From an uncultured Sedimentitalea sp. (GTDB taxonomy: Bacteria; Pseudomonadota; Alphaproteobacteria; Rhodobacterales; Rhodobacteraceae), in assembly GCA_947504115.1 (NCBI GenBank), contig CANNGH010000001.1:558001-622000 (forward strand): a DNA stretch of 64,000 nucleotides. Reading direction: 5' to 3'. The number at the start of each line of letters is the position of its first letter. Positions within the stretch are counted from its first letter, which is position 1. Positions 40,408 through 49,403 of the stretch are shown one piece after another. A program made the translations under genes and the position numbers. Under the pieces are notes generated by a model. It worked only from the letters and a program-made list of their open reading frames with translations, made no database searches and was not told where the DNA came from.

Positions 40408-42147
40408 ATGTCCATCTCCACCCCTTTGCCCGGCCGTGGCACACGGTTCCTGAACCGTCTCCATGCGCGGCTTGCGCGGCGGCACGGCTCGGCGCGCGGC
40501 TTCGTTTCGCAGCCCGAACCGCGCAGCATCGGCAGTTTCGCGCGGGGTCGGCAGATGGTGGCGGGCAAGCTGCTGTTCGCCGGCTATCTGGTCGAATCGC
40601 ACGATACCGGCTTGTGGGACGTGACATCGCCTGCCCCCGAATTCGAGGCGGAACGTCAGGGCTTTGCCTGGCTCGACGATCTTGCGGCTGTGGGGGATGC
40701 ACGGGCACGCGACCATGCGCAGCGCTGGCTGTGGGGGTGGATCGCCGCCTATGGTGGCGGAAAAGGGCCGGGCTGGACGCCGGACCTGACCGGGCGGCGG
40801 GTGATCCGCTGGATCAATCACGCGGTCTTCCTGCTGCGGGGGCAGGACGACGCGGCGCGCGACGCCTTTCATGGCGCGCTGGCGCGACAGGCATGGTTCC
40901 TTTCGAAGCGCTGGCACAGCGCGCCGCCGGGTCTGCCGCGCTTCGAGGCGCTGACGGGGCTGATCCATGTCGGGCTGACGCTCAGGGACAGCGAGGATCT
41001 GGCCGATCCGGCGGTGCGCGGGCTGAACCGGGAATGCGCGACCGGCATTGACGGACAGGGCGGCCTGCCCACGCGCAACCCCGAGGAACTGCTGGAAATC
41101 CTCACCCTGCTGACCTGGGCGGGCGCGGCGTTGCACGATGCCGGGCGCGGCGTGCCCCATGAACAGGCGGCGGCGATCGAGCGGATCGCGCCGACATTGC
41201 GCACATTGCGCCATGTCGATGGCGGGTTGGCGCGGTTCCACGGCGGCGGGCGCGGGATCGAGGGGCGGCTGGAACACGCCCTGGCCGCCAGTCACACCCG
41301 CCAGCGCCGCGCCGACGGGATGGCGATGGGATACGTGCGCCTTTCCGCACCCCGCACCAGCGTGATCGTCGATGCCGCCCCGCCCCCCACCGGCGAGGCC
41401 AGCTACAACGCCCATGCCTCGACGCTGGCGTTCGAACTGACCTCGGGGCGGCGGCCGCTGATCGTCAATTGCGGTTCGGGCGCATCGTTCGGGCCGGAAT
41501 GGCGGCGCGCCGGGCGGGCGACCCCGTCGCAATCCACGCTCGGCCTTGGCGGATTTTCCAGCGCCCGGCTGGCCAAACCGCGACGGCGGCAAGGGCGCGA
41601 GGCGCTGATCGATGGCCCCGCCGACGTGCCCACGGAAATGACCGACACGCCCGATGGAAGCCGCGTTCAGGCGGCGCATGACGGTTATCTGCGCGATTTC
41701 GGCCTGACCCATGCCCGCAGTCTGACATTGAGCCCGGACGGGCGGACGCTCACCGGCGAGGACATGCTGCTGGCGGTGGAGGAGGCCGACCGGCGGCGTC
41801 TCGACCGCGCGGTGGACCGGGCCGGTCGCGCTGGCATCCGGTTCGCCATTCGCATGCACCTGCATCCGGAGGTGGAGATCACGTCCGAACCCGGCGCGGC
41901 GGCGGTGTCGCTGGTGTTGAAAAGCGGTGAAAACTGGGTTTTCAGCCATGATGCCCGCGCCTCCCTGTCGCTGGAGCCCAGCGTCTACATGCAATTCGGT
42001 CGCCTGAAACCGCGCCCGACACGCCAGATCGTGCTGGCCGGTTGGGTGACGGACCATGCCACGCGCGTGCGCTGGACGTTGTCGCGCGCGGAAGGCGCAA
42101 TCGCCCTGCGCGACCTGCATCGCGACGACGGGCCGGACGATGAATAG
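40408..42147 (+). CDS. Heparinase II/III family protein
   Basis: A 579-residue protein with an alpha-helical N-terminal half (about 60-300, rich in Trp/Ala) and a beta-rich C-terminal heparinase II/III-like domain (about 330-560; SYNAHASTLAFELTSG, then VNCGSGASFGPEWRR). No signal peptide is apparent, so it may be cytoplasmic or use an unusual export route. Relatives are polysaccharide lyases, but in Rhodobacteraceae this gene is a fixed neighbour of purH and rsmB rather than of polysaccharide genes, and its substrate is unknown. The start at 40408 is chosen; 40363 is an alternative. Confidence 0.82.
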   Translation: MSISTPLPGRGTRFLNRLHARLARRHGSARGFVSQPEPRSIGSFARGRQMVAGKLLFAGYLVESHDTGLWDVTSPAPEFEAERQGFAWLDDLAAVGDARARDHAQRWLWGWIAAYGGGKGPGWTPDLTGRRVIRWINHAVFLLRGQDDAARDAFHGALARQAWFLSKRWHSAPPGLPRFEALTGLIHVGLTLRDSEDLADPAVRGLNRECATGIDGQGGLPTRNPEELLEILTLLTWAGAALHDAGRGVPHEQAAAIERIAPTLRTLRHVDGGLARFHGGGRGIEGRLEHALAASHTRQRRADGMAMGYVRLSAPRTSVIVDAAPPPTGEASYNAHASTLAFELTSGRRPLIVNCGSGASFGPEWRRAGRATPSQSTLGLGGFSSARLAKPRRRQGREALIDGPADVPTEMTDTPDGSRVQAAHDGYLRDFGLTHARSLTLSPDGRTLTGEDMLLAVEEADRRRLDRAVDRAGRAGIRFAIRMHLHPEVEITSEPGAAAVSLVLKSGENWVFSHDARASLSLEPSVYMQFGRLKPRPTRQIVLAGWVTDHATRVRWTLSRAEGAIALRDLHRDDGPDDE

Positions 42148-42279
42148 TCCGCTTGATCGAACCTGCGGGCGAAAACCGCATTGCGGGACGGGGCGGGGGG
42201 TTCTATCCGGGACTACAACCCGCCTGTGTCACCGCCACGGGCATCGCCACACCTGTCAGAAACCGATCGGGGGACCAGA
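42148..42279 (+). other. purH upstream region with GC-rich stem
   Basis: A 132-base gap before purH. It holds GGCGGGGGGTT and AACCCGCC, which can pair across about 14 bases into an imperfect hairpin. I do not recognise a known riboswitch. A 47-codon frame runs through it into the purH start but has poor third-position GC, so it is not called. Confidence 0.35.
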
Positions 42280-43869
42280 ATGACCGACCAGACTCCAATC
42301 CGCCGCGCGCTGCTTTCCGTGTCCGACAAGACCGGGCTGGTCGATCTTGGCCGGGCGCTGGCCGAACGCGGCGTCGAATTGCTGTCGACCGGCGGCACCG
42401 CCAGGGCGCTGCGCGATGCGGGGCTTGAGGTGCGCGATGTGGCCGAAGTGACGGGCTTTCCCGAGATGATGGATGGCCGCGTCAAGACGCTGCATCCGAT
42501 GGTGCATGGCGGGCTGCTGGCGCTGCGCGACGATCCCGCGCACCGCATGGCGATGGATGACCACGGGATCGGGGCCATCGACCTGCTGGTGGTCAATCTT
42601 TACCCGTTCGAGGAAACCGTCGCCAAGGGCGCGGATTACGACACCTGCATCGAGAATATCGACATTGGCGGCCCGGCGATGATCCGCGCGGCGGCCAAGA
42701 ACCACGCCCATGTCAGCGTCGTCGTGGATGTGGCGGATTATGACAAGCTGCTGGGCGACATGGACCAGCACGATGGCGCGACCTGTCCGAAATTCCGCCG
42801 CAAGCTGGCGCAGATCGCCTATGCCCGCACCGCTGCCTATGACGCGGCGGTCAGCACATGGATGGCGGACGCCATCGGTGTGGACACGCCGCGCCGCCGC
42901 GCCGTGGCCGGGACGCTGGCGCAGCCCCTGCGCTATGGCGAGAACCCGCACCAGCGCGCGGCGTTCTACACCGATGGCAGCGATCGCCCCGGCGTTGCGA
43001 CCGCCACCCAGCATCAGGGCAAGGAACTGTCCTACAACAACATCAACGACACCGACGCGGCGTTCGAACTGGTCAGCGAATTCGCGCCCGACGATGGCCC
43101 GGCCTGCGCGATCATCAAACACGCCAACCCTTGCGGCGTGGCGCGCGGTGCGACGCTGAAACAGGCGTATCAGCGCGCCTTCGACTGTGACCGCACCAGC
43201 GCGTTCGGCGGTATCATCGCGTTGAACCGCCCGCTGGACGGCGAAACCGCCGAGGAGATTGCGGGCATCTTCACCGAGGTCGTGATCGCGCCCGGCGCCG
43301 ATGCCGACGCGCTGCGCATCTTCGGCGACAAGAAGAACCTGCGCCTGCTGACGACCGATGCTCTGGCTGATCCGCTTGCGGGCGCGCTGACATGGCGTCA
43401 GGTTTCCGGCGGGTTTCTGGTGCAGGACAAGGATGCCGGCCATATCGCGGCCGACGATCTGAAGGTCGTCACCAGGCGTCAGCCCGACGCCGACGAACTG
43501 GCCGATCTGCTGTTCGCCTGGAAGGTCGCCAAGCACGTCAAATCCAACGCCATCGTCTATGTCAATGACGGCGCGACCGTGGGGGTGGGCGCGGGCCAGA
43601 TGAGCCGTGTCGATTCCACCCGCATCGCCGCGCGCAAGGCGCGCGACATGGCCGAGACGCTCGGGCTTGAGACGCCACTGACGCAAGGATCGGTCGTCGC
43701 GTCGGATGCGTTCTTTCCCTTTGCCGACGGCCTGATAACGGCGGCCGAGGCAGGCGCGCGCGCGATCATCCAGCCCGGAGGCTCGATGCGCGACGACGAG
43801 GTCATCGCGGCGGCGGATGCGGCGGGGCTGGCGATGGTATTCACCGGCATGCGCCATTTCCGGCACTAG
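42280..43869 (+). CDS. purH: Bifunctional AICAR formyltransferase / IMP cyclohydrolase
   Basis: A 529-residue enzyme of the last two purine steps. The N-terminal IMP cyclohydrolase region (about 1-190) has [15 protein letters not shown] and [11 protein letters not shown]; the formyltransferase region has [21 protein letters not shown] and [14 protein letters not shown]. The C-terminal [16 protein letters not shown] is typical. GGGGGA precedes the ATG at 42280. It is followed by lspA nine bases later. Confidence 0.97.
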   Translation: MTDQTPIRRALLSVSDKTGLVDLGRALAERGVELLSTGGTARALRDAGLEVRDVAEVTGFPEMMDGRVKTLHPMVHGGLLALRDDPAHRMAMDDHGIGAIDLLVVNLYPFEETVAKGADYDTCIENIDIGGPAMIRAAAKNHAHVSVVVDVADYDKLLGDMDQHDGATCPKFRRKLAQIAYARTAAYDAAVSTWMADAIGVDTPRRRAVAGTLAQPLRYGENPHQRAAFYTDGSDRPGVATATQHQGKELSYNNINDTDAAFELVSEFAPDDGPACAIIKHANPCGVARGATLKQAYQRAFDCDRTSAFGGIIALNRPLDGETAEEIAGIFTEVVIAPGADADALRIFGDKKNLRLLTTDALADPLAGALTWRQVSGGFLVQDKDAGHIAADDLKVVTRRQPDADELADLLFAWKVAKHVKSNAIVYVNDGATVGVGAGQMSRVDSTRIAARKARDMAETLGLETPLTQGSVVASDAFFPFADGLITAAEAGARAIIQPGGSMRDDEVIAAADAAGLAMVFTGMRHFRH

Positions 43870-43878
43870 GAGAGCGGA

Positions 43879-44358
43879 ATGATTCTGTTGTTCCTGTCCG
43901 GCTTTGCCGCATTATTGATCGACCAGATCAGCAAATACATGGTCGTGCACTGGATGGATCTGGCGCGCCTGCGGGTGATCGACGTTCTGCCGCCGGTGCT
44001 GAACTTTCGCTATGGCGAGAACCGGGGCATCAATTTCGGCCTGCTGGACAGCGACACGGACCTGTCGCGCTGGCTGCTGATCGCGTTTTCGCTGGCGATC
44101 TCGGTCGCGGTGGTCTGGTGGGTGCAGCGCTGGCACCGCACGCCGATCATGCTGATCAGTGGCGGGCTGCTGGTGGGCGGCGCGCTGGGCAACGTGGTGG
44201 ATCGGCTGGTTTATGGCTATGTGCTGGACTTTCTCAACATGTCCTGTTGCGGCCTGAACAACCCGTTCGTGTTCAATCTGGCGGATGTGTTCATCTTTGC
44301 CGGCGCGATCGGGTTGCTGGTTTTCGATACCGGGACACGACGCAAAAACGCCCCGTGA
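43879..44358 (+). CDS. lspA: Lipoprotein signal peptidase (signal peptidase II)
   Basis: A 159-residue inner-membrane protease with four membrane segments. Family motifs are DQISKYMV (15-22), GGALGNVVDR (100-109), LDF (116-118) and NLADVFIF (133-140); the Asp residues of the last two motifs form the catalytic pair. It cleaves signal peptides of lipoproteins such as the one encoded immediately downstream. TAGGAGAG precedes the ATG. Confidence 0.96.
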   Translation: MILLFLSGFAALLIDQISKYMVVHWMDLARLRVIDVLPPVLNFRYGENRGINFGLLDSDTDLSRWLLIAFSLAISVAVVWWVQRWHRTPIMLISGGLLVGGALGNVVDRLVYGYVLDFLNMSCCGLNNPFVFNLADVFIFAGAIGLLVFDTGTRRKNAP

Positions 44359-44408
44359 CGTCGGTCGCGGAATGGGTTAGAAGCGACGAAACAGGCAGGA
44401 GAGTGGCC

Positions 44409-44927
44409 ATGCGGATGCCGCTGGGTGCAATGATTTTGACGACGAGCGTGGCGCTGGCGGGCTGTTCCGACCGGGGCTTGCGCGACTTGCACAGCAGTTC
44501 GCTGGGGCCCGAGGAATTCAACGTCATGCCGGTCAAGCCGCTGACCATCCCGCAGAACACCTCGGCCCTGCCGCCGCCCGCTCCGGGGCAGGCCAATCTG
44601 GTCGATACCAACCCGCCGGGCGAGGCGGTGGCGTCGCTGGGCGGTAATCCCGGCGCGCTGAACCCCGCCGGCGGCATTCCGGCGTCGGACGCGGCGCTGG
44701 TGGCGCAGGCCGGGCGTTACGGTGTGCCGGAAAACACCCGCGCGGCGCTGGCCGCCGAGGATGCGGCGTTCCGCGACCGGCAGGCGCGCATGTCGAACTT
44801 CCGCCTGTTCCCGGTGGACCGGTATGAACAGGCCTATCGCAAGCAGACGCTCGACCCGTTCCGCGCCAACCGGCAGGCCCGCGACCGTGGATTGGGCACG
44901 CCCTCGGCACCGCCCGAGAACGAGTGA
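44409..44927 (+). CDS. DUF3035 lipoprotein
   Basis: A 172-residue lipoprotein. A signal peptide ends in the lipobox VALAGC with Cys19 to be lipidated. The rest is Pro/Ala-rich and low complexity until a helical C-terminal region (about 105-165). This is the DUF3035 family, which some databases link to the outer-membrane barrel assembly machine (BamF-like) in alphaproteobacteria; this role is from memory, not from the sequence. It follows lspA and precedes the M16 proteases, the usual order in this family. Confidence 0.82.
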   Translation: MRMPLGAMILTTSVALAGCSDRGLRDLHSSSLGPEEFNVMPVKPLTIPQNTSALPPPAPGQANLVDTNPPGEAVASLGGNPGALNPAGGIPASDAALVAQAGRYGVPENTRAALAAEDAAFRDRQARMSNFRLFPVDRYEQAYRKQTLDPFRANRQARDRGLGTPSAPPENE

Positions 44928-44965
44928 TCGCGCGCCGCGCACTTCACATTCGCGACAGCCGTCCT

Positions 44966-44995
44966 TGAACCTGCCCGCAAGGCGAAGCAGGTTCA
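44966..44995. repeat. Perfect inverted repeat before the M16 operon
   Basis: TGAACCTGC and GCAGGTTCA form a 9-bp perfect stem with a 12-base loop, in the 99-base gap between the lipoprotein gene and the protease genes. No T-run follows. It could be a weak terminator, a processing site or an operator. Confidence 0.4.
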
Positions 44996-45026
44996 TCCAC
45001 GATTATCAGCCGATAAAGGATGCCCG

Positions 45027-46373
45027 ATGTTGCGCGCATTTGCGTCTTTCGCCGCCACGATCGCCCTGACCCAGATGGTGCACGCCGCCGATACCGGGTC
45101 CGAAGCCGTGAGCAGTTTCGAACTGGACAACGGCATGCAGGTCGTCGTGATCGAGGATCACCGCGCGCCCGTGGTGCAGCAGATGGTCTGGTATCGCGCG
45201 GGATCGGCGGACGAGCCGCCCGGTTCCTCGGGTGTCGCGCATTTTCTGGAGCACCTGCTGTTCAAGGCCACCGACACCATGGCAGCGGGCGAGTTTTCGG
45301 CGACCGTCGCCGCCAATGGCGGACAGGACAACGCCTTTACCAGCTATGATTACACCGCCTATTTCCAGCGCGTCGCGGCCGACCGTCTCAACCTGATGAT
45401 GCAGATGGAGGCCGACCGGATGGTCAATCTGCGCCTGACCGAGGACGTGATCGCCCCCGAACGCAACGTCATCCTGGAAGAGCGCAACCAGCGCACCGGC
45501 AACAACCCCCGCGCCCTGTTCAACGAACAGATGAGCGCGGTGCAGTATTACAACAGCCGCTACGGCAGCCCGGTGATCGGCTGGCGCCACGAGATGGAGG
45601 CGCTGGAACTGGACGACGCGCTTGGCTTCTATCGTACCTATTACGCGCCCAACAACGCCATTCTGGTCGTCGCGGGCGATGTCGATCCGGCCGCCGTGCG
45701 CGACATGGCGCAGCAAACCTATGGCGCGATTCCGGCCAACGCCGATCTGCCGCCTCGTGAGCGCGCGCAGGAGCCGCCGCAGCGCGCCGCGCGGCGCCTG
45801 ACATTCAGCGATGCGCGGGTGGCGCAACCGTCGGTCAGCCGGTCCTATCTGGCGCCCGAACGCGACAGCGGCGCGCAGGACAAGGCGGCCGCGCTGACCC
45901 TGCTGGCCGAGATCCTGGGCGGCGGGACGACCTCGGTGCTGGCCGAGAAACTGCAATTCGACGAGACCGTGGCGGTCTATACCGGCGCGTTCTACAACGG
46001 CACGACGCTGGACGACACCAGCTTCGATCTGGTGGTGATCCCCGCCGAGGGCGTCAGCCTGGAACAGGCCGAAACCGCGCTGGACAAGGCGCTGGCCGAC
46101 TTCATCGAAACCGGGGTCGATCCCGAACAGCTTGACCGGATCAAGCTGCAGATGCGGGCGGCGCAGATCTATGCGCGCGACAATGTGAACGGGCTGGCCA
46201 ACCGCTATGGCAGCGCGCTGGCGGTCGGGCTGAGCATCGACGACGTTCAGGACTGGCCCGACATCGTGCAGGCGGTGACCGGCGAGGACATCATCGCCGC
46301 CGCGCGCGCGGTGCTGCGCCCCGAAGCATCGGTGACCGGCTGGCTGATGCGCGAACCGGAGGTAAGCCAATGA
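45027..46373 (+). CDS. M16 family zinc protease (active subunit)
   Basis: A 448-residue periplasmic protein with a signal peptide ending near residue 20. The inverted zinc motif AHFLEHLLF gives His72, Glu75 and His76, with the third ligand Glu in VILEERNQR near 150. It resembles processing-peptidase-like M16B proteases. The following gene encodes a partner lacking this motif, and the two overlap (ATGA), as in heterodimeric M16B enzymes. Substrate unknown. Confidence 0.9.
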   Translation: MLRAFASFAATIALTQMVHAADTGSEAVSSFELDNGMQVVVIEDHRAPVVQQMVWYRAGSADEPPGSSGVAHFLEHLLFKATDTMAAGEFSATVAANGGQDNAFTSYDYTAYFQRVAADRLNLMMQMEADRMVNLRLTEDVIAPERNVILEERNQRTGNNPRALFNEQMSAVQYYNSRYGSPVIGWRHEMEALELDDALGFYRTYYAPNNAILVVAGDVDPAAVRDMAQQTYGAIPANADLPPRERAQEPPQRAARRLTFSDARVAQPSVSRSYLAPERDSGAQDKAAALTLLAEILGGGTTSVLAEKLQFDETVAVYTGAFYNGTTLDDTSFDLVVIPAEGVSLEQAETALDKALADFIETGVDPEQLDRIKLQMRAAQIYARDNVNGLANRYGSALAVGLSIDDVQDWPDIVQAVTGEDIIAAARAVLRPEASVTGWLMREPEVSQ

Positions 46374-47686
46374 AACACCTGATCGCCGCGCTGTGCCTGA
46401 CCTTTCTGGCCTTGCCCGCATGGGCAGAGGTCGAAATCGACGAAATCACGTCGCCCCAGGGCATCACCGCCTGGCTGGTCGAGGAGCACGAGATCCCCTT
46501 TACCGCGCTGGAATTGCGTTTTCGCGGCGGCATGTCGCTGGATCCGGCGGACAAGCGCGGCGCGGTCTATCTGATGACCGGGCTGCTGGAGGAAGGGGCG
46601 GGCGACATGGATGCGCGCGAATATGCCCGCGCGCTGGAAAGCGTCGCGGCCAGTGTCGGCTATGACGCCAATGACGATTACGTGTCGATTTCCGCGCGCT
46701 TCCTGACCGAAAACCGCGACGAGGCGGTGGCGCTGCTGCGCCAGGCGATCCACGACCCCCGATTCGATCCGCAGGCGATCGAGCGGGTGCGCGCGCAGGT
46801 GCTGTCGGGTCTGGCATCGGATCTGAAAAACCCCAATGCCATCGCTTCGAACACGTTTTCGCAGATGGCCTTTGGCGATCATCCCTATGGCTCGGACGGC
46901 AAGGGCAGTATCGAATCCGTCGGCGCGCTGACCCGTGACGACCTGCTGGCGGCGCACGACGCGGTGTTCGCGCGCGACCGTCTTTATGTCGGGGCGGTCG
47001 GTGACATCGACGCCGAGGAATTAGGCAAGCTGGTCGACGATCTGCTGGCCGACCTGCCGGCAACCGGCGCGCCGATGCCGCCACCGGCCGAGGTGCGGAT
47101 TGACGGCGGCACCACCGTGGTCGAATTCGACACACCGCAATCGGTCGCCGTGTTCGGCCAGCAGGGCATGGCGCGCGACGATCCGGATTTCTTCGCAGCC
47201 TATATCCTGAACCAGATCCTTGGCGGCGGATCCTTCGAAAGCCGCCTGATGCAGGAGGTGCGCGAAAAGCGCGGCCTGACCTATGGTGTCTATACCTACC
47301 TCGCGCCAAGGGATCTGGCGGCGCTATATATGGGTGGCGTCGCGTCGGCAAACGACCGCATCGCCCAGGCGGTGACGGTGATCCGCGACGAATGGGCGAA
47401 AATGGCGGAAAACGGCGTCACGCAGGACGAGTTGGACAAGGCCAAGACCTATCTGACCGGTGCCTATCCGCTGCGCTTTGACGGCAATGCGCCGATCGCC
47501 GACATCATGGTGGGCATGCAGATGGAAGGGCTGCCCATCGACTATATCGCCACCCGCAACGACATGATCAATGCCGTCACGCTGGACGAGGTGAATCGCG
47601 TCGCCGCTGAATTGCTGCACCCGGAAAACTTGCATTTCGTGGTGGTGGGAAAACCCGAAGGCCTGCAAGACGCGGTGACGCAGTAA
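46370..47686 (+). CDS. M16 family protein, non-catalytic partner
   Basis: A 438-residue protein with a signal peptide (cleavage near residue 20, AWA). The M16 fold is visible (TALELRFRGGMSLDPADKRG; later FESRLMQEVREKRGLTYGVY), but the zinc motif HxxEH is missing, replaced by MTGLLEEGAG. It carries the Arg-Tyr region (RGLTYG) that the partner type needs for substrate binding. It probably forms a heterodimer with the active subunit encoded upstream. Confidence 0.9.
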   Translation: MKHLIAALCLTFLALPAWAEVEIDEITSPQGITAWLVEEHEIPFTALELRFRGGMSLDPADKRGAVYLMTGLLEEGAGDMDAREYARALESVAASVGYDANDDYVSISARFLTENRDEAVALLRQAIHDPRFDPQAIERVRAQVLSGLASDLKNPNAIASNTFSQMAFGDHPYGSDGKGSIESVGALTRDDLLAAHDAVFARDRLYVGAVGDIDAEELGKLVDDLLADLPATGAPMPPPAEVRIDGGTTVVEFDTPQSVAVFGQQGMARDDPDFFAAYILNQILGGGSFESRLMQEVREKRGLTYGVYTYLAPRDLAALYMGGVASANDRIAQAVTVIRDEWAKMAENGVTQDELDKAKTYLTGAYPLRFDGNAPIADIMVGMQMEGLPIDYIATRNDMINAVTLDEVNRVAAELLHPENLHFVVVGKPEGLQDAVTQ

Positions 47687-47693
47687 AGGCGCG

Positions 47694-48053
47694 CTATTTG
47701 CGCCGCATGGCGATCTGCGCCTCGACTTGCGCCCCGGTTTCGATCACCAGTTGGCGATAGATGACGGTGCCGCTTACCCGCGCCCCGGAATGCAGCGTGA
47801 CCGAATCGCCCGCGATCTCGCCCTTGACGCGGCCATTGATGGCGATGGATTTCGCCGAAATGCCGCCGTCGATCTCGCCCTGTTCGCCGATGGTGACCGA
47901 ATCCGCGATGACCCTGCCGTCGATCCGGCCGAGGATTTCCACCAGTCCGGGAAACTCCAGATCGCCGGTGATCTTCGAATGAGGGCTGAGAACCGAACGG
48001 CCATGGGCTGCATTTTGCCCCGGATCGCCGGGGGATTGATCGGGCAGGGCCAT
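47694..48053 (-). CDS. Bactofilin (polymer-forming cytoskeletal protein)
   Basis: A 119-residue protein. A short Pro/Gly-rich N-terminal tail precedes the beta-helical bactofilin domain, visible as repeated VIADSVTIGEQGEIDGGI, then SIAINGRVKGEIAGDSVTLHSGA. Such proteins polymerise without nucleotides and shape the cell or localise wall enzymes. The ATG at 48053 is chosen over an upstream TTG. It is convergent with the M16 genes. No M23 peptidase neighbour is present. Confidence 0.88.
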   Translation of the reverse strand: MALPDQSPGDPGQNAAHGRSVLSPHSKITGDLEFPGLVEILGRIDGRVIADSVTIGEQGEIDGGISAKSIAINGRVKGEIAGDSVTLHSGARVSGTVIYRQLVIETGAQVEAQIAMRRK

Positions 48054-48141
48054 GATGTCACGTCCATTGGTTGTGGTGGGGCGTTTGTCGCAAGGCGTGC
48101 CCGAATTCGCCAAAGACTAGCCGCAAGTGCCGCCGCATGCA

Positions 48142-48175
48142 AAACAAGAAACCCCGCCGCCCGCCGATGGGCGGC
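48142..48175 (-). terminator. Terminator of the cueR remnant
   Basis: A perfect 7-bp stem (GCCGCCC / GGGCGGC) with a 6-base loop, followed on the minus strand by a T-rich stretch (GGGGTTTCTTGTTTTG). It lies 15 bases beyond the end of the disrupted cueR gene. Confidence 0.7.
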
Positions 48176-48189
48176 AGGGCACCGCGATG

Positions 48190-48594
48190 CTATTCCGCCT
48201 GTGCGTTCAAACCGGTGGCGAGTTCCGACAGAATCGGGCAATCCGGACACTGATCGTCGGCGCATTCATGCACCAGAAGCGTCAGCGTGGCGCGCATCGC
48301 TTCGAGTTCGGCCAATTTTCCTTCGATCCGGCTCAGATGATCCTGCGCGATGGTCTTGACGTCGGCGCTGGCGCGGCCTCGGTCATCGTAAAGCGCCAGC
48401 AGGTTGCGACAATCATCAATGGAAAACCCCAGCGAGCGGGCGCGGCTCAGAAAGGTCAGCTTGTGCAAATCGGTTTCGGCGAACCGGCGATAGCCGTTGG
48501 CGCTGCGTTTCGGGGTGACAAGGGCGATATCCTCGTATTAGCGGATCGTCTTGGCGGGCAGTCCCGAGCGTTCGGCGACCTCTCCGATATTCAT
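48190..48594 (-). pseudogene. cueR: cueR-type MerR regulator with in-frame stop
   Basis: This reads as a complete MerR-family copper regulator except for one stop codon. From the ATG at 48594 (with AAAGGAG ahead) it encodes MNIGEVAERSGLPAKTIR, then TAA at 48538-48540, then YEDIALVTPKRSANGYRRF in the same frame through to the natural end. In relatives the sequence is IRYYEDIGL, so a Tyr codon has become TAA. The C-terminal metal loop HECADDQCPDCPIL has the Cys pair of Cu(I) sensors. The protein would be an 18-residue stub. It lies directly downstream of the copA remnant. Confidence 0.88.
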
Positions 48595-48607
48595 GGCGTG
48601 GCTCCTT

Positions 48608-49247
48608 TCATCCGGCGGGGGCAGGGTGGGCGAGTGGCGCGTGCGACAGCATCGGCGCCGGGCCGAACAGCAGCCAGACCAGCACCGTCAGCGCCGCCAC
48701 CGCCATCACCGCCGGAACGAACCACAGCGTGATGCGGTCCACCACCGTCTGGATCGGCAGTTTCCCACCCTGCGCCTGTTCGACCATGCGGATGATCTGC
48801 GCCAGCGTGGTATCGGCTCCGACCCGCGAACTCGCGCGGGATAGCCCGCCTCGGTGGCGACGCGCGCCAGATCCCGCGCCGTGACCTGACCCTCCAGATA
48901 GGTCAGGCTCGCGGTTTCCGATGCAAGTTGACCTCCAGCACACCGGGAACGGCGGCAAGCGCCTTGTCCACCCGCCCCACTCAGGACGCGCAGGACATGT
49001 TCCCTACCTCCATCACGACGCTGTCCGTTCGGGCGGGGTAACCGGCCTTGTCCAGTGCGTCCTTGACCGCGATCGCGTCGACCGCATCGGCGAACCGCAA
49101 AGTCGCGCGTTCGGATGCCAGATTGACGTCGGCCTGCCGGACGCCCGGCACCGCAGCCAGTGCCCGCTGCGCGCACCCGACACAGGAGGCGCAATTCAGA
49201 CCGTCGATCAGCACTGCAAGTTCGGTTTCGCGGGTCAAGAGACTCAC
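48608..49247 (-). pseudogene. copA: Copper-exporting P-type ATPase, decayed remnant
   Basis: Pieces of a Cu+-ATPase (family length about 800 residues) survive in 640 bases. In order: a first metal-binding domain intact with GLNCASCVGCAQRA; a second whose CASC is cut to CAS by TGA at 48981-48983; a one-base frame change near 48920 within it; a jump near 48823-48840 to the end of the actuator domain and following helices (VGADTTLAQIIRMVEQAQGG, then TLWFVPAVMAVAALT); and an abrupt end after FGPAPMLSHA. The CPC helix, phosphorylation domain (DKTG) and C-terminus are absent. The start appears to be GTG at 49247. Confidence 0.88.
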
Positions 49248-49322
49248 CCCATTTCGACTATGTGTGCCATTTAGATAAAGATTCCATCAACTCGAAGGTC
49301 AAGAGGCGGTGGGCGAGGGGTC

Positions 49323-49329
49323 GAAAATA
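49323..49329. repeat. Target-site duplication, left copy (GAAAATA)
   Basis: GAAAATA directly abuts the left terminal repeat of the insertion sequence, and the same seven bases directly follow the right one (50938-50944). ISL3 elements usually duplicate 8 bp; the eighth base here differs (G versus T) or lies at the element edge. Confidence 0.75.
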
Positions 49330-49354
49330 GGGTCTGGCGCACATTTGGTGCATC
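49330..49354 (+). repeat. Left terminal inverted repeat of the ISL3 element
   Basis: Begins GGGTCTGGCG and contains TTTGGTGCA; pairs with 50913-50937 read on the other strand at 19 of 25 positions. Confidence 0.82.
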
Positions 49355-49403
49355 GCTGACGCGCGTCACGCTATATTTCGGTAAGCTCTGAAGGAGGTTG
49401 CCC

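Noticed and set aside
42148-42279. Riboswitch before purH.
   Set aside because: A GC-rich stem is possible, but no known aptamer consensus could be recognised.
42140-42283. A 47-codon Cys/His-rich frame from the heparinase end to the purH start (ATGA overlap), possible leader peptide.
   Set aside because: Only about 60 per cent of its third codon positions are G or C, well below the real genes here, and no ribosome-binding site precedes it. Probably a chance frame in GC-rich DNA.
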